A stretch of DNA of 64,000 nucleotides from Paracoccus sp041927875 (lineage in GTDB: Bacteria > Pseudomonadota > Alphaproteobacteria > Rhodobacterales > Rhodobacteraceae), in assembly GCF_041927875.1 (NCBI RefSeq), contig NZ_JBHFHN010000011.1. One strand, written 5' to 3'. The translations under genes and the position numbers were made by a program. Shown in pieces: positions 34,841-43,079 of this stretch (position 1 is its first letter; each line of letters opens with the position of its first letter). Under the pieces are notes generated by a model. It was not told the origin of the DNA. It searched no databases and worked only from the letters and a program-made list of their open reading frames with translations.

Positions 34841-35785
34841 ATGCAGCCGGATTGGGATGACCTGCGGATTTTCCTGGCCGTCGCGCGGGCCGAGGGGCTG
34901 TCGGGCGCGGGCCGCCGTCTGGGTCTGGATGCCGCCACCGTGGGGCGCCGCATCGCCCGGCTGGAACAGGCACTGGCGGTGCGGCTGTTTGCGAAATCGC
35001 CCCAGGGCTATGCGCTGACCGATGACGGTGCGCGCCTGATCCCCCATGCCGAGGCCGCCGAGGCCGCACTTGCCGCCGGAGCCGAGGCCCTGGGCGGCGA
35101 AACCGGTCGCCTGACCGGCCAGTTGCGCGTCGGTGCGCCCGACGGCTGCGCCAATTACCTGCTGCCGCAGGTCTGCGCGGCGATCTGCGACGATCATCCG
35201 GGGCTGGACATCCAGATCGTCGCGCTGCCCCGCGTCTTCAACCTGTCGCGGCGCGAGGCTGACCTGGCGATCACCGTCAGCCCGCCCAAGGCCGGGCGGC
35301 TGACCGTGCAGCGATTGACCGATTACCGCCTGCATCTGGCCGCCGACCGCGACTGGCTGGCGCGCCATGCCCCGATCGCCAGCCCCGCCGACCTGGGGGC
35401 GCACCGCATCGTCGGCTATATTCCCGACCTGATTTTCGACAGCGAACTGGATTATCTGGCCGAGGTCGGCCTGCGCCCGCCGGGCCTCGCCTCGAACTCG
35501 GTAGCGGTGCAATTGATGGCGCTGCGGGCCGGGGCAGGGGTCGGCATCGTGCATGATTTCGCGCTGCCATTTGCGCCGGGGCTGCGGCGGATCCTGACCG
35601 GCGCGGTCAGCCTGTCGCGGTCGTTCTGGCTGGTCCGCCATGTCGATGACCGCCGGTCCGACCGCATGAACCGGCTGGCCGAGGCCCTGGGCCAGGGCCT
35701 GCGCCGCGAGGTCGCCCGGCTGGAGGCCGCCGTCGATGCGGCGGAATCTGCCACCGAAGATGCAGGCGCGGTTCGCGGGGCTTGA
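34841..35785 (+). CDS. LysR-family transcriptional regulator
   Basis: 314 aa. N-terminal winged helix (DDLRIFLAVARAEGLSGAGRRLGLDAATVGRRIARLEQAL), then a periplasmic-binding-protein-like effector domain. ATG 34841 is chosen because AAGGTGGG precedes it and MQPDWDDLRIF is the usual start. The HTH has the AATVGRRI variant common in the MmsA-linked LysR regulators. Divergent orientation implies that it controls mmsA; the ligand is unknown. Confidence 0.92.
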   Translation: MQPDWDDLRIFLAVARAEGLSGAGRRLGLDAATVGRRIARLEQALAVRLFAKSPQGYALTDDGARLIPHAEAAEAALAAGAEALGGETGRLTGQLRVGAPDGCANYLLPQVCAAICDDHPGLDIQIVALPRVFNLSRREADLAITVSPPKAGRLTVQRLTDYRLHLAADRDWLARHAPIASPADLGAHRIVGYIPDLIFDSELDYLAEVGLRPPGLASNSVAVQLMALRAGAGVGIVHDFALPFAPGLRRILTGAVSLSRSFWLVRHVDDRRSDRMNRLAEALGQGLRREVARLEAAVDAAESATEDAGAVRGA

Positions 35786-35861
35786 CAGATGGACCGGTGG
35801 TCGCAACCCTGAACTCAACCGGCGGCTGCGCGCCGGGATCGCCAAACCGGGGGACCATCCG

Positions 35862-36308
35862 ATGCTTGTTCAGAACATCCTGTCGATGAAGGCCGAAAAG
35901 GGCGCGTCCGAGGCGGCGATCACGGTGCGGCCCGGATCGCTGGTCAGCGAGGCGGCGGCGCTTTTGTCGCGCCACCGGATCGGCGCGGTGATCGTCTCGC
36001 CCGATGGTTTGACGGTGGCGGGGATTCTGTCGGAACGCGACATCGTGCGCGAACTGGGCAAATCGGGCGCGGCGGCGCTGTCGATGCCGGTCGATGATCT
36101 GATGACGCGCAAGGTCGCGGGCTGCGCCAGATCCGACAGCGCCCTTGCCGTGCTGGAGCGGATGACCGAGGGCCGGTTCCGCCACATGCCGGTGATGGAG
36201 GACGACCGGATGATCGACGTCATCTCGATCGGCGATGCGGTCGCGGCGCGGCTGAAGCAATTGGCGATGGAAAACCGCGCGCTTGAGGGGATGATCATGG
36301 GCGCCTGA
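35862..36308 (+). CDS. Two-CBS-domain protein
   Basis: 148 aa, essentially a stand-alone CBS pair: ILSMKAEKG...ITVRPGSLVSEAAALLSRHRIGAVIVS and GILSERDIVREL in the first, VDDLMTRKVAGCARSDSALAVLERMTEGRFRHMPVME in the second. Such pairs bind adenine nucleotides and regulate partner proteins, which are not evident here. Start 35862 follows GGGGGA; it lies 76 bp after the LysR gene and may be read from its transcript. Confidence 0.9.
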   Translation: MLVQNILSMKAEKGASEAAITVRPGSLVSEAAALLSRHRIGAVIVSPDGLTVAGILSERDIVRELGKSGAAALSMPVDDLMTRKVAGCARSDSALAVLERMTEGRFRHMPVMEDDRMIDVISIGDAVAARLKQLAMENRALEGMIMGA

Positions 36309-36758
36309 AGCCCGCTCGGGGCGCTGCGACGCGGTGGACGTCGCGGCTCTGTGCTGGGCTGTCGAGGTTCGGGAACCATGGCTACTTGGCCCTGATCCCC
36401 GGGCCGGTGTCGGCCCCGATGTCGGCCAAGGCGGACATGGCGGCGGCAGCGTTGACGCCTGGCGAGCGATGCGCTGCCCGTGGTTTCGGTCGCGAGGCAG
36501 GGCGCGGGTCGCGGCGGTGCAAACGGGCGCAGGCTGTGGCGGCAGGGGCGGGACCGAGAGCTTCAAGGCTCCGGCGTGGCTGACGCGCCCCATTCCGCAA
36601 CCGATCGCCCCGACGCCGCGCCTTTGGCGCGATGCTGCGGCGCGGCAATTTTGTCTTGATTTTTGCGCCGCTTTCGCATCGGGTGACGGTGACGATTCCG
36701 TGACCGGGTGGTCGGCCTTGATCCTGCGCCGCCCGTCACGCTGACCAAGGGGGCGTGA
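36309..36758. other. 450-bp region without a convincing gene
   Basis: Frames on both strands lack recognisable family similarity or a good ribosome site. There is a GC-rich hairpin CGCGCC-TTT-GGCGCG near 36616-36630 followed by a T-rich patch (about 36650-36665), which could be a terminator for the CBS gene transcript. Possibly decayed sequence. Confidence 0.4.
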
Positions 36759-37253
36759 ATGCGCATCGGCCTTTATCCTGGCACTTTCGATCCCGTCACA
36801 TTGGGCCATCTTGACATCATCCAGCGCGCTACCGCTTTGGTGGATCGGTTGGTGATCGGTGTCGCCATCAACCGCGACAAGGGCCCGCTGTTCACGCTGG
36901 AAGAGCGGGTGGCGATGGTCGAGGCCGAATGTGCCGAAATCTCAGCCCGGACCGGCTGTCAGATCATCGCGCATCCGTTTGAAAACCTGCTGATCGATTG
37001 CGCCCGCGATGTGGGCGCGCAGGTCATCATTCGCGGGCTGCGCGCGGTCGCCGATTTTGAATACGAATTTCAGATGGTTGGCATGAACCGCGCGCTGGAT
37101 TCCAGTGTCGAGACGGTGTTTCTGATGGCCGATGCGCGCAGGCAGGCGATTGCCTCGAAGCTGGTCAAGGAGATCGCGCGGCTGGGCGGTGATGTGTCGC
37201 GTTTCGTCACCCCCGCCGTCGACCGGGCCTTGCGCGAGCGGTATCAGCGATAG
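36759..37253 (+). CDS. coaD: Phosphopantetheine adenylyltransferase
   Basis: 164 aa. Transfers AMP to 4'-phosphopantetheine in CoA synthesis. N-terminal nucleotidyltransferase motif GTFDPVTLGHLD (TxGH), then RGLRAVADFEYEFQMVGMNR and the LVKEIARLGGDVS near the end, all typical. GGGGGCG precedes the ATG. Appears monocistronic. Confidence 0.97.
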   Translation: MRIGLYPGTFDPVTLGHLDIIQRATALVDRLVIGVAINRDKGPLFTLEERVAMVEAECAEISARTGCQIIAHPFENLLIDCARDVGAQVIIRGLRAVADFEYEFQMVGMNRALDSSVETVFLMADARRQAIASKLVKEIARLGGDVSRFVTPAVDRALRERYQR

Positions 37254-37630
37254 CGCAGCACCCCAAGGGCCAATCCCCCGCCCGTGACAGGTCACTCGCC
37301 GGATGGGAATACGGTCAGCACCCGCACCGGGCGGCGGCCAAGGCGGCGTGCGCGCAAGCCGCAGGGGCGCCTGCGCCAAGGCGCCGTGCAGCCCCATCGG
37401 CCAAGTTGTTGGGCGCCAGGCCTGCGGGCGGACTGCGCGCCCGGCCAGCAGCCGGCAGATCGCCGCCCAGACAGCCGCCAGCCAACCGATGACCAGCCTG
37501 TCAAGCGGTCCCTGTTTCCCGCGGCTGATCCGACCCATGCCTTGCCACCTTGCGATTCGTCAGGGGCAGGATGGCAAACGGAGCTTAACGCGCGGTTAAG
37601 CCCCGTCGGCTGTCGTGGAAAAAGCCCGCC
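37254..37630. other. 377-bp gap with a possible broken small ORF and a dyad
   Basis: On the minus strand an ATG at 37538 has AAGGTGG upstream and opens MGRISRGKQGPLDRLVIGWLAA, a basic start plus a hydrophobic helix. The plausible end (RRPVRVLTVFPSGE, stop at 37292) is in another frame, so any gene here is frameshifted. A perfect 7-bp dyad GCTTAAC (37583-37589) / GTTAAGC (37595-37601) lies 30 bp past the methyltransferase stop and may be its terminator or an operator. No confident gene. Confidence 0.3.
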
Positions 37631-38611
37631 CTAGCCGCGCCCGCGTCCACCGCGACGCCCGCCGCGACCGGCACTGGCGGCGGCGGCACTGGCCTCGGGG
37701 AAGGTCGCGCCCTCTTTCATCGCGTCCAGCACGCGCGAGAAGCGGATCCAGTCGGTGCCGTTCGGGTCGTGGTTCATCATCAGATTGGCGGCGCGGATCG
37801 CCTCCATCTCTTGCGCGCGGACGGGGTTCATGATCGCACTGGTCATGCCCGCGCCGATCGCCATCGGCAGAAAAGCGGCGTTCACGCCGTGCCGGTTCGG
37901 CAGGCCGAAGCTGATGTTGGACGCACCACACGTGGTGTTCACGCCCAGCTCGTCACGCAACCGGCGCACCAGGGCAAAGACCTGCTGCCCCGCACTGGCC
38001 ATCGCACCGACCGGCATCACCAGCGGATCGACCACGATGTCATGGGCCGGAATGCCGAAATCGGCGGCGCGCTGCACGATCTTCTTCGCCACCGCGAACC
38101 GCACGTCGGGATCTTCCGAAATCCCGGTGTCGTCATTGCTGATCGCCACCACGGGGACGTTGTATTTCTTGACGAGCGGCAGCACCAGTTCCAGCCGCTC
38201 CTCCTCGCCGGTCACGCTGTTCAGCAGCGGGCGCCCCTCGCAGGTTTCCAGACCGGCCTGCAACGCGCCGGGCACCGAACTGTCGATGCACAGGGGCACA
38301 TCGACCAGCGCCTGAATGCGCGCGCACAGATCGCGCATCAGCGGGGGTTCGACAAAATTGTTGTCGGCATAGCGCGGATCTTCGGCCATCTTGTTGGTGA
38401 ACACCGCGCCCGAGTTCACATCCAGCACCATCGCCCCGCAGGCGACCTGTTCCAGCGCTTCCTTTTCCACGGTCGAGAAATCGCCCGCCTCAAGTTCCGC
38501 TGCCAGCTTCTTGCGGCCGGTCGGATTGATGCGTTCGCCGATCACGCAGAACGGTTCATCAAAGCCGATGACAACGGTTTTCGTTTTCGATTCCAATACG
38601 GTGCGGGTCAT
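37631..38611 (-). CDS. Methyltetrahydrofolate:corrinoid methyltransferase (pterin-binding, split MetH part)
   Basis: 326 aa. Pterin-binding TIM barrel of the DHPS/MetH type: VIGERINPTGRKKLAAEL, MVLDVNSGA, CIDSS, LLNSVTGEEERL, AISNDDTG, DIVVDPLVMPVGA and TTCGASNISFGLPNR. It moves the methyl of methyl-THF to a corrinoid protein, most likely the one at 7622-8320. Unusual Gly/Arg-rich tail (GRGGRRGGRGRG) at the C-terminus. ATG 38611 follows AAGGAT. Last gene of an operon with the MetF-like reductase and a small conserved protein. Confidence 0.92.
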   Translation of the reverse strand: MTRTVLESKTKTVVIGFDEPFCVIGERINPTGRKKLAAELEAGDFSTVEKEALEQVACGAMVLDVNSGAVFTNKMAEDPRYADNNFVEPPLMRDLCARIQALVDVPLCIDSSVPGALQAGLETCEGRPLLNSVTGEEERLELVLPLVKKYNVPVVAISNDDTGISEDPDVRFAVAKKIVQRAADFGIPAHDIVVDPLVMPVGAMASAGQQVFALVRRLRDELGVNTTCGASNISFGLPNRHGVNAAFLPMAIGAGMTSAIMNPVRAQEMEAIRAANLMMNHDPNGTDWIRFSRVLDAMKEGATFPEASAAAASAGRGGRRGGRGRG

Positions 38612-38625
38612 TGTTGATCCTTGTC

Positions 38626-39513
38626 TCAACGCGCGCGGGCGCGGGAAATCCACTCGGCCGAGGTCTTGATACCCCCCAGCGGAAAGAAATGCACCCGTTC
38701 GATGGGGAAATCGGGATCGGCGGCCTTGTGGGCGGCCAGTTCGGCAATCAGGCTGTCGGGCTCGAACGGCATCACCAGCTTGGTCACGTCGCGGGCGCGG
38801 CGTTGCAGCACACGCAAGGACGGGCCGACGCCGCAGGCGATGGCGAACTTGATCATGGTTTGCAGCTTGGCCGGGCCTGCGATGCCGATATGGACGGGCA
38901 GGGTGATGCCCGCTTGGGCCAGCCGCGCTGTCCAGTCGATGATCGGCTGCGCCTCAAAGGCGAATTGCGTGACAATGGCCATGTCGATGCCGGTCGCGCG
39001 GGCGAAATCCTGTTTGCGCGCCAGCGCCGCCATCACCTGCGCCTCGCCACCGGCGGGGTCGATGTCGCGGTTGCCCTCGGGGTGGCCTGCGACATGGATG
39101 CGGGTGAAGCCGTCGAAAAGGCCCGTCTCCAGCAGTTGCATCGCCTCGTGAAAGCTGCCGGTCGGTTCCGACAGCCCGCCGCCCAGAACCAGCGCCTGCG
39201 TGGCGCCCGCCTCGCGGTAGCGCGCCAGCCAGTCGGCCAGGGTGGCGCGGTCGGGGATCAGCCGGGCGGGCAGGTGCGGCATCGGCGCCATGCCCTCGCG
39301 GCTCAGCCGGGCGACGGTGGCCACCATGTTCTCGATCGGGGTGCCGCTGATATGGGCCACATAGACGCGGCTGCCGACGGGCAGCAGATCGCGGAAATCC
39401 GCGATCCCGGCGGCGGTGCGGGGCATCACCTCGATCGAGAACCCCTCGAGGAAATCGGCCACGGGGGCGGTGTCCGGGGTGGTCTTGCTGCGTCGAAAGC
39501 CTATCAGCGCCAT
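38626..39513 (-). CDS. Methylenetetrahydrofolate reductase family protein
   Basis: 295 aa. MetF-like TIM barrel: FSIEVMPRT near the N-terminus, VYVAHISGTP, MPHLPARLI (equivalent to the HxTxRD region), VLGGG, VAGHPEGNRD and TQFAFEAQP. It supplies 5-methyl-THF using FAD; the electron donor may differ from E. coli MetF, as the sequence is divergent. It lies 14 bp before the methyltransferase gene and 7 bp after the small gene, so methyl-THF production and use are co-expressed. Confidence 0.88.
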   Translation of the reverse strand: MALIGFRRSKTTPDTAPVADFLEGFSIEVMPRTAAGIADFRDLLPVGSRVYVAHISGTPIENMVATVARLSREGMAPMPHLPARLIPDRATLADWLARYREAGATQALVLGGGLSEPTGSFHEAMQLLETGLFDGFTRIHVAGHPEGNRDIDPAGGEAQVMAALARKQDFARATGIDMAIVTQFAFEAQPIIDWTARLAQAGITLPVHIGIAGPAKLQTMIKFAIACGVGPSLRVLQRRARDVTKLVMPFEPDSLIAELAAHKAADPDFPIERVHFFPLGGIKTSAEWISRARAR

Positions 39514-39520
39514 GCGGTCC

Positions 39521-39838
39521 TCAGGGGGTTGCGGCGGGACGATCCCAGCCGTCGGTGTCGATCAGCGCCTTGATGCGCGCGGTGTCATATTCGGCCAGCA
39601 GCCGGGCCAGCGTGGCATCGGCGGCGGCGGTGTCGTCTTCGGCCTCAACCGTGATCGGCGCGGCCTTGCGCCATTCCGCCAGATAGGCGTCGCTGTCACG
39701 CGCACCCACCTTCATCGCGCAGCGGTCGATGGCCTGTTCAAAGCGTTCGGGCAGGGCGCGCTTGACGCCGCGCCGACCGCTGCCCGCGATGATCTGGGCC
39801 GGGATGTCGCGCCAGTAGACGATGGTGATCTGGGGCAT
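39521..39838 (-). CDS. Small 'virulence factor' family protein in the one-carbon operon
   Basis: 105 aa, ATG 39838 with GAGGAGA upstream. MPQITIVYWRDIPAQIIAG and KRALPERFEQAIDRCAMKVG match the conserved family annotated as virulence factor (Pfam Virulence_fact). The name reflects an old context; the molecular function is unknown. First gene of the operon with the MetF-like reductase and the methyl-THF methyltransferase, suggesting a helper role in C1 or corrinoid metabolism, by inference from gene order only. Confidence 0.8.
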   Translation of the reverse strand: MPQITIVYWRDIPAQIIAGSGRRGVKRALPERFEQAIDRCAMKVGARDSDAYLAEWRKAAPITVEAEDDTAAADATLARLLAEYDTARIKALIDTDGWDRPAATP

Positions 39839-40066
39839 CTGATTCTCCTCAAGGTCAAAATGCGGCATGAAAAGGTCGCCTCTGGTGCGGATTTCGACCA
39901 GATTCGGGGTCTGCGCGACACGACTAACCGCGCCGCGCGCCGCCGTCCTGCCCGAAATCCTCATGACGTCGATGAGCCGCGTTCATCGCTGCCGCCGGAT
40001 CAGTGCCTTGAATCGCCGCGCTGCCTGTGATTACCATGGGCGCAACACGACATCGGAGGGCGTTCC

Positions 40067-41182
40067 ATGACGCCCATGCGTCCCAAGGGTGCGGGCGCGT
40101 TCCCCAAGGCGGTCGCAGCGCCGCCCGTCACCCGACCGGCCCCGGTCGAGCCGCTTTATGCAGCACTTGATCTGGGCACGAACAGTTGCCGGATGCTGAT
40201 TGCCCGTCCGGTGGGCAGTCAGTTTCAGGTGGTGGACAGCTTTTCCAAGGCTGTCCAACTGGGCCACGGGCTTGAAGCCTCGGGGCGGTTGTCGCGTGCC
40301 TCGATGGTGCGCACGGTGCAGGCGCTGCAAATCTGCCGACGCAAGATCGAACTGCACGGCGTCAGCAAGATGCGTCTGGTGGCCACCGAGGCCTGCCGGC
40401 GCGCCCGCAACAGCCGCGATTTCATGCGCATGGTGCGGCGCGAAACCGGCCTTGCGGTCGAGGTGATCCCCGCCGAGGAAGAGGCCCGGCTCGCCGTCAT
40501 TTCCTGCGCGCCGCTGGTCGATCCGGGAACCGATGAATTGCTGGTGGTCGATATCGGCGGCGGCTCGACCGAACTTGTCTGGATCGACCTGTCGGCGGTC
40601 GAGCCGCCCGACCGCGCCCGCGCCATGATGCGGCTGTCGCAGGGCTTTGGCCTTGCCCCCGAGGGGCCGGGGCCACATGCGCGGCTGGTCGACTGGATCT
40701 CGGTCCCGCTAGGTGTCGCCACGCTGCGCGACCAGTTCGCCGATGTCGAGGATGACGCCGCCCGCTTTGCCCTGATGAGCTGGTTCTTTGAGGAAAAGCT
40801 GGCCGATTTCCCGCCCTATCTGACCGGATCGACGCGCGGCCGTTTTCAGGTCGTGGGCACCTCGGGCACGGTGACAACGGTGGCGGCCAGCCATCTGGGG
40901 CTGAAACGCTATGACCGCACCAAGGTCGACGGGCTGACGATGCGGTCGTCCGATATCGACGCGGTGATCCGGGGCTACCTGTCGCTTGGTCCCGACGGGC
41001 GGCGCAACGATCCGCGCATCGGCCGCGACCGGCAGGCGTTGATCATGTCGGGCGCGGCGATCCTTCAGGCGCTGATGCGGGTCTGGCCGACCGAACGGCT
41101 GTCGGTGGCCGACCGTGGCTTGCGCGAGGGGCTGCTTTACGCGCAGATGGCCGCCGATGGCGTGCTGAGCGAAGAGGTATGA
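40067..41182 (+). CDS. Ppx/GppA-family exopolyphosphatase
   Basis: 371 aa. ASKHA-fold phosphatase: ALDLGTNSCRMLIARP at residues 33-48, VATEACRRARNSRDF, EEEARLAVIS and VVDIGGGSTELVW, then VGTSGTVTTVAASHLGL. Hydrolyses polyphosphate and/or pppGpp; the two activities cannot be told apart by eye. Preceded by GGAGGG. One base separates it from rlmE, so the two form an operon. The N-terminal 30 residues are a variable Pro/Ala-rich extension. Confidence 0.93.
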   Translation: MTPMRPKGAGAFPKAVAAPPVTRPAPVEPLYAALDLGTNSCRMLIARPVGSQFQVVDSFSKAVQLGHGLEASGRLSRASMVRTVQALQICRRKIELHGVSKMRLVATEACRRARNSRDFMRMVRRETGLAVEVIPAEEEARLAVISCAPLVDPGTDELLVVDIGGGSTELVWIDLSAVEPPDRARAMMRLSQGFGLAPEGPGPHARLVDWISVPLGVATLRDQFADVEDDAARFALMSWFFEEKLADFPPYLTGSTRGRFQVVGTSGTVTTVAASHLGLKRYDRTKVDGLTMRSSDIDAVIRGYLSLGPDGRRNDPRIGRDRQALIMSGAAILQALMRVWPTERLSVADRGLREGLLYAQMAADGVLSEEV

Positions 41183-41183
41183 G

Positions 41184-41933
41184 ATGACAAAGACCCCCAC
41201 CGGCAAGAACACCTCGGGGCGCGGCCAACGCGATCTGCGGGTGCGCGTGAAAACCGCCAAGGGACGCAAGCTCAGCTCGACCCTGTGGCTGGAACGGCAG
41301 TTGAACGACCCCTATGTGGCCCGCGCCCGGCGCGAGGGCTATCGCGGGCGCGCCGCCTACAAGATCATGGAACTGGACGATCGCTTCCGCTTCCTGGTGC
41401 CGGGCGCGCGCGTCGTCGATCTGGGCTGTGCGCCCGGCGGCTGGTGCCAGGTCGCGGTCAAGCGCGTCAACGCCTTGGCCGAGAAATCGGGCAAGCGCGT
41501 GGGCCGGGTGCTGGGGGTCGATCTGCAAGAGGTCGAGCCGATCGCCGGGGCCGAGATCCACCAGCTTGATTTTCTTGAGGACGGCGCCGACGAACAGGTC
41601 AAGGCCTGGCTGGGCGGGCCTGCCGATGTCGTCATGTCCGACATGGCCGCCGCCAGTTCTGGCCACAAGGGCACCGACCATTTGCGCATCATCGCCCTGG
41701 TCGAGGCCGCCGCCTATTTCGCCTTCGACGTGCTGGAGGAGGGCGGCACCTTCGTCGCCAAGGTGCTGGCGGGCGGCGCCGAGAATGAGCTTCAGGCCAC
41801 GCTGAAGCGCAACTTCACCAAGGTCTTTCACATGAAGCCACCATCCTCGCGCAGCGACAGTTCGGAAAAATTCGTGATCGCGCAGGGCTTCCGGGGCAAC
41901 CGCGACGTGCGTGGAGATGTCGAAGAAGAGTGA
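41184..41933 (+). CDS. rlmE: 23S rRNA (uridine-2552-2'-O)-methyltransferase
   Basis: 249 aa RrmJ/FtsJ family. SAM site VVDLGCAPGGWCQVAV; catalytic K-D-K-E residues fit KIMELD near residue 60, VMSDMAAASSGH, FVAKVLAGG and KPPSSRSDSSEKF. It modifies the A-loop of the large ribosomal subunit. An N-terminal basic extension (TPTGKNTSGRGQRDLRVRVK) is common in alphaproteobacteria. Confidence 0.96.
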   Translation: MTKTPTGKNTSGRGQRDLRVRVKTAKGRKLSSTLWLERQLNDPYVARARREGYRGRAAYKIMELDDRFRFLVPGARVVDLGCAPGGWCQVAVKRVNALAEKSGKRVGRVLGVDLQEVEPIAGAEIHQLDFLEDGADEQVKAWLGGPADVVMSDMAAASSGHKGTDHLRIIALVEAAAYFAFDVLEEGGTFVAKVLAGGAENELQATLKRNFTKVFHMKPPSSRSDSSEKFVIAQGFRGNRDVRGDVEEE

Positions 41934-41989
41934 GTATTTGGGCAAAGAGGAAAGGGGCGACGTTGCCCTTCCTCTTTGTCTAAATACTC
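41932..41989. terminator. Long bidirectional terminator carrying the AAATAC extragenic motif
   Basis: Long inverted repeat with outer arms GAGTATTT (41932-41939) and AAATACTC (41982-41989) and inner arms GGGCAAAGAGGAA / TTCCTCTTTG around GGGGCGACGTTGCCC. It overlaps the rlmE stop and separates convergent genes. Outer arms match the extragenic motif seen at 7561, 18748 and 58600. Confidence 0.85.
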
Positions 41990-42007
41990 AAGAAAGCGGC
42001 GGCGGGA

Positions 42008-43078
42008 TCAGATCGCGATCAGATGGTTGTCCCACTGATCCGGGCCGGTGCCCAGCATGGTCAGCCGATCCCCGGCGATCCGGCCAAAGCCGCCGCTGCC
42101 ATCGGTGACGATGAAATCCGCGCCATCGGCGGCCACGCCGCAGACATCGGCGCGCCGATGCGTGGCCTGCCAGCGGCCGTCGCTGCCATAGACCATGACC
42201 GCGCCGCCGCGCGGTGAGGTGATGGCGATGCGGCCGCCGGCCTCGGCGATGGAGCCGGCATAGCCCTGCATCACAAAGGCTTCCGTCTCGGGCGTGTCGG
42301 CCAGCACCGGGGCCTCGCCCGTGCGGTGCAGGCCCAGCAGCGGCACGGTCTCGGCCGGGTCGCCCTCCCATTGCATCGCGAAGGCGACGCGGCCATCGGC
42401 CAGCAGCGCCAGATGCCGGATCGAGTTCTGCGCGAGGTCCGGGTCCAGCCGCACCTGATCCAGGATCGTCCCATCCGTGCCCAGATAGGTCAGACTGGGT
42501 TGCATCCGGTCGATGTTCAGCTTGCTGCGGTCCTGCGGGTCGGTCTGGATGCCGCCATTGGCGACCACCAGCCGGCCATCGGGCAGGCGTTTCACATCAT
42601 GCGGGCCGATGCCGCCGGTCGACCATTCACCGATCCGCCGCCAGTCCGTGGTCGCCCAAAGCCCGATCCGCCCCTCGGAGGTTTCGGCTACCACTTCCGA
42701 TGTCATCAGCACCGCGCCCTCGGCGTCAAAAGCGCCATGACCGTTGAACTGCCGCCCGTCGGGTGGGGTCAGGCGTGCGGCTTGCGCGCCGGTCACGGCG
42801 TTCAGCACCAAGGCAAAGCTGCCGGGGCGGCGGGCGAAGGCCACGGCCAGCGGGCGGGTCGGATGGGCGGCGGCGGCATGGCCGCGACCGGGCAGCGGCA
42901 GCGCGAACAGCCGCGCCCCCCGCGCCGTCAGCCCCTGCACGGCATAGCTGCCATCCGCGGCTTTGGCGGCGGCCAGGCAGGCGGGCGATCCGGCCTCGGC
43001 CCAGGTCAGGCGCGGCAGCGCGGCCAGGGCGGCAGCCCCGGCGGCGGCACCCAGAAAGCGGCGGCGGGTGGGGGTCAT
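42008..43078 (-). CDS. DUF1513 periplasmic protein with Tat signal
   Basis: 356 aa from ATG 43078. Twin-arginine signal TPTRRRFLGAAAG with hydrophobic core and AEA cleavage site. The mature part is a beta-propeller-like repeat protein (HPTRPLAVAFARRPG; GIGPHDVKRLPDGRLVVANGG; NSIRHLALLADGRVAFA), DUF1513. In many proteobacteria DUF1513 genes accompany imelysin genes in iron-uptake clusters, as here (1 nt after the imelysin stop). Tat export suggests a folded, perhaps metal-bearing product. Confidence 0.88.
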   Translation of the reverse strand: MTPTRRRFLGAAAGAAALAALPRLTWAEAGSPACLAAAKAADGSYAVQGLTARGARLFALPLPGRGHAAAAHPTRPLAVAFARRPGSFALVLNAVTGAQAARLTPPDGRQFNGHGAFDAEGAVLMTSEVVAETSEGRIGLWATTDWRRIGEWSTGGIGPHDVKRLPDGRLVVANGGIQTDPQDRSKLNIDRMQPSLTYLGTDGTILDQVRLDPDLAQNSIRHLALLADGRVAFAMQWEGDPAETVPLLGLHRTGEAPVLADTPETEAFVMQGYAGSIAEAGGRIAITSPRGGAVMVYGSDGRWQATHRRADVCGVAADGADFIVTDGSGGFGRIAGDRLTMLGTGPDQWDNHLIAI

Positions 43079-43079
43079 G

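Noticed and set aside
36334..36744. A 136-codon ORF between the CBS gene and coaD
   Set aside because: No ribosome site, unusual composition and no recognisable domain.
37292..37538. A small membrane protein gene downstream of coaD
   Set aside because: The start and the plausible end are in different frames and no family is recognised; kept only as a note in the gap entry.
39839..40066. SAM or cobalamin riboswitch before the one-carbon operon
   Set aside because: No recognisable B12 box or SAM-II core in the leader on the minus strand.
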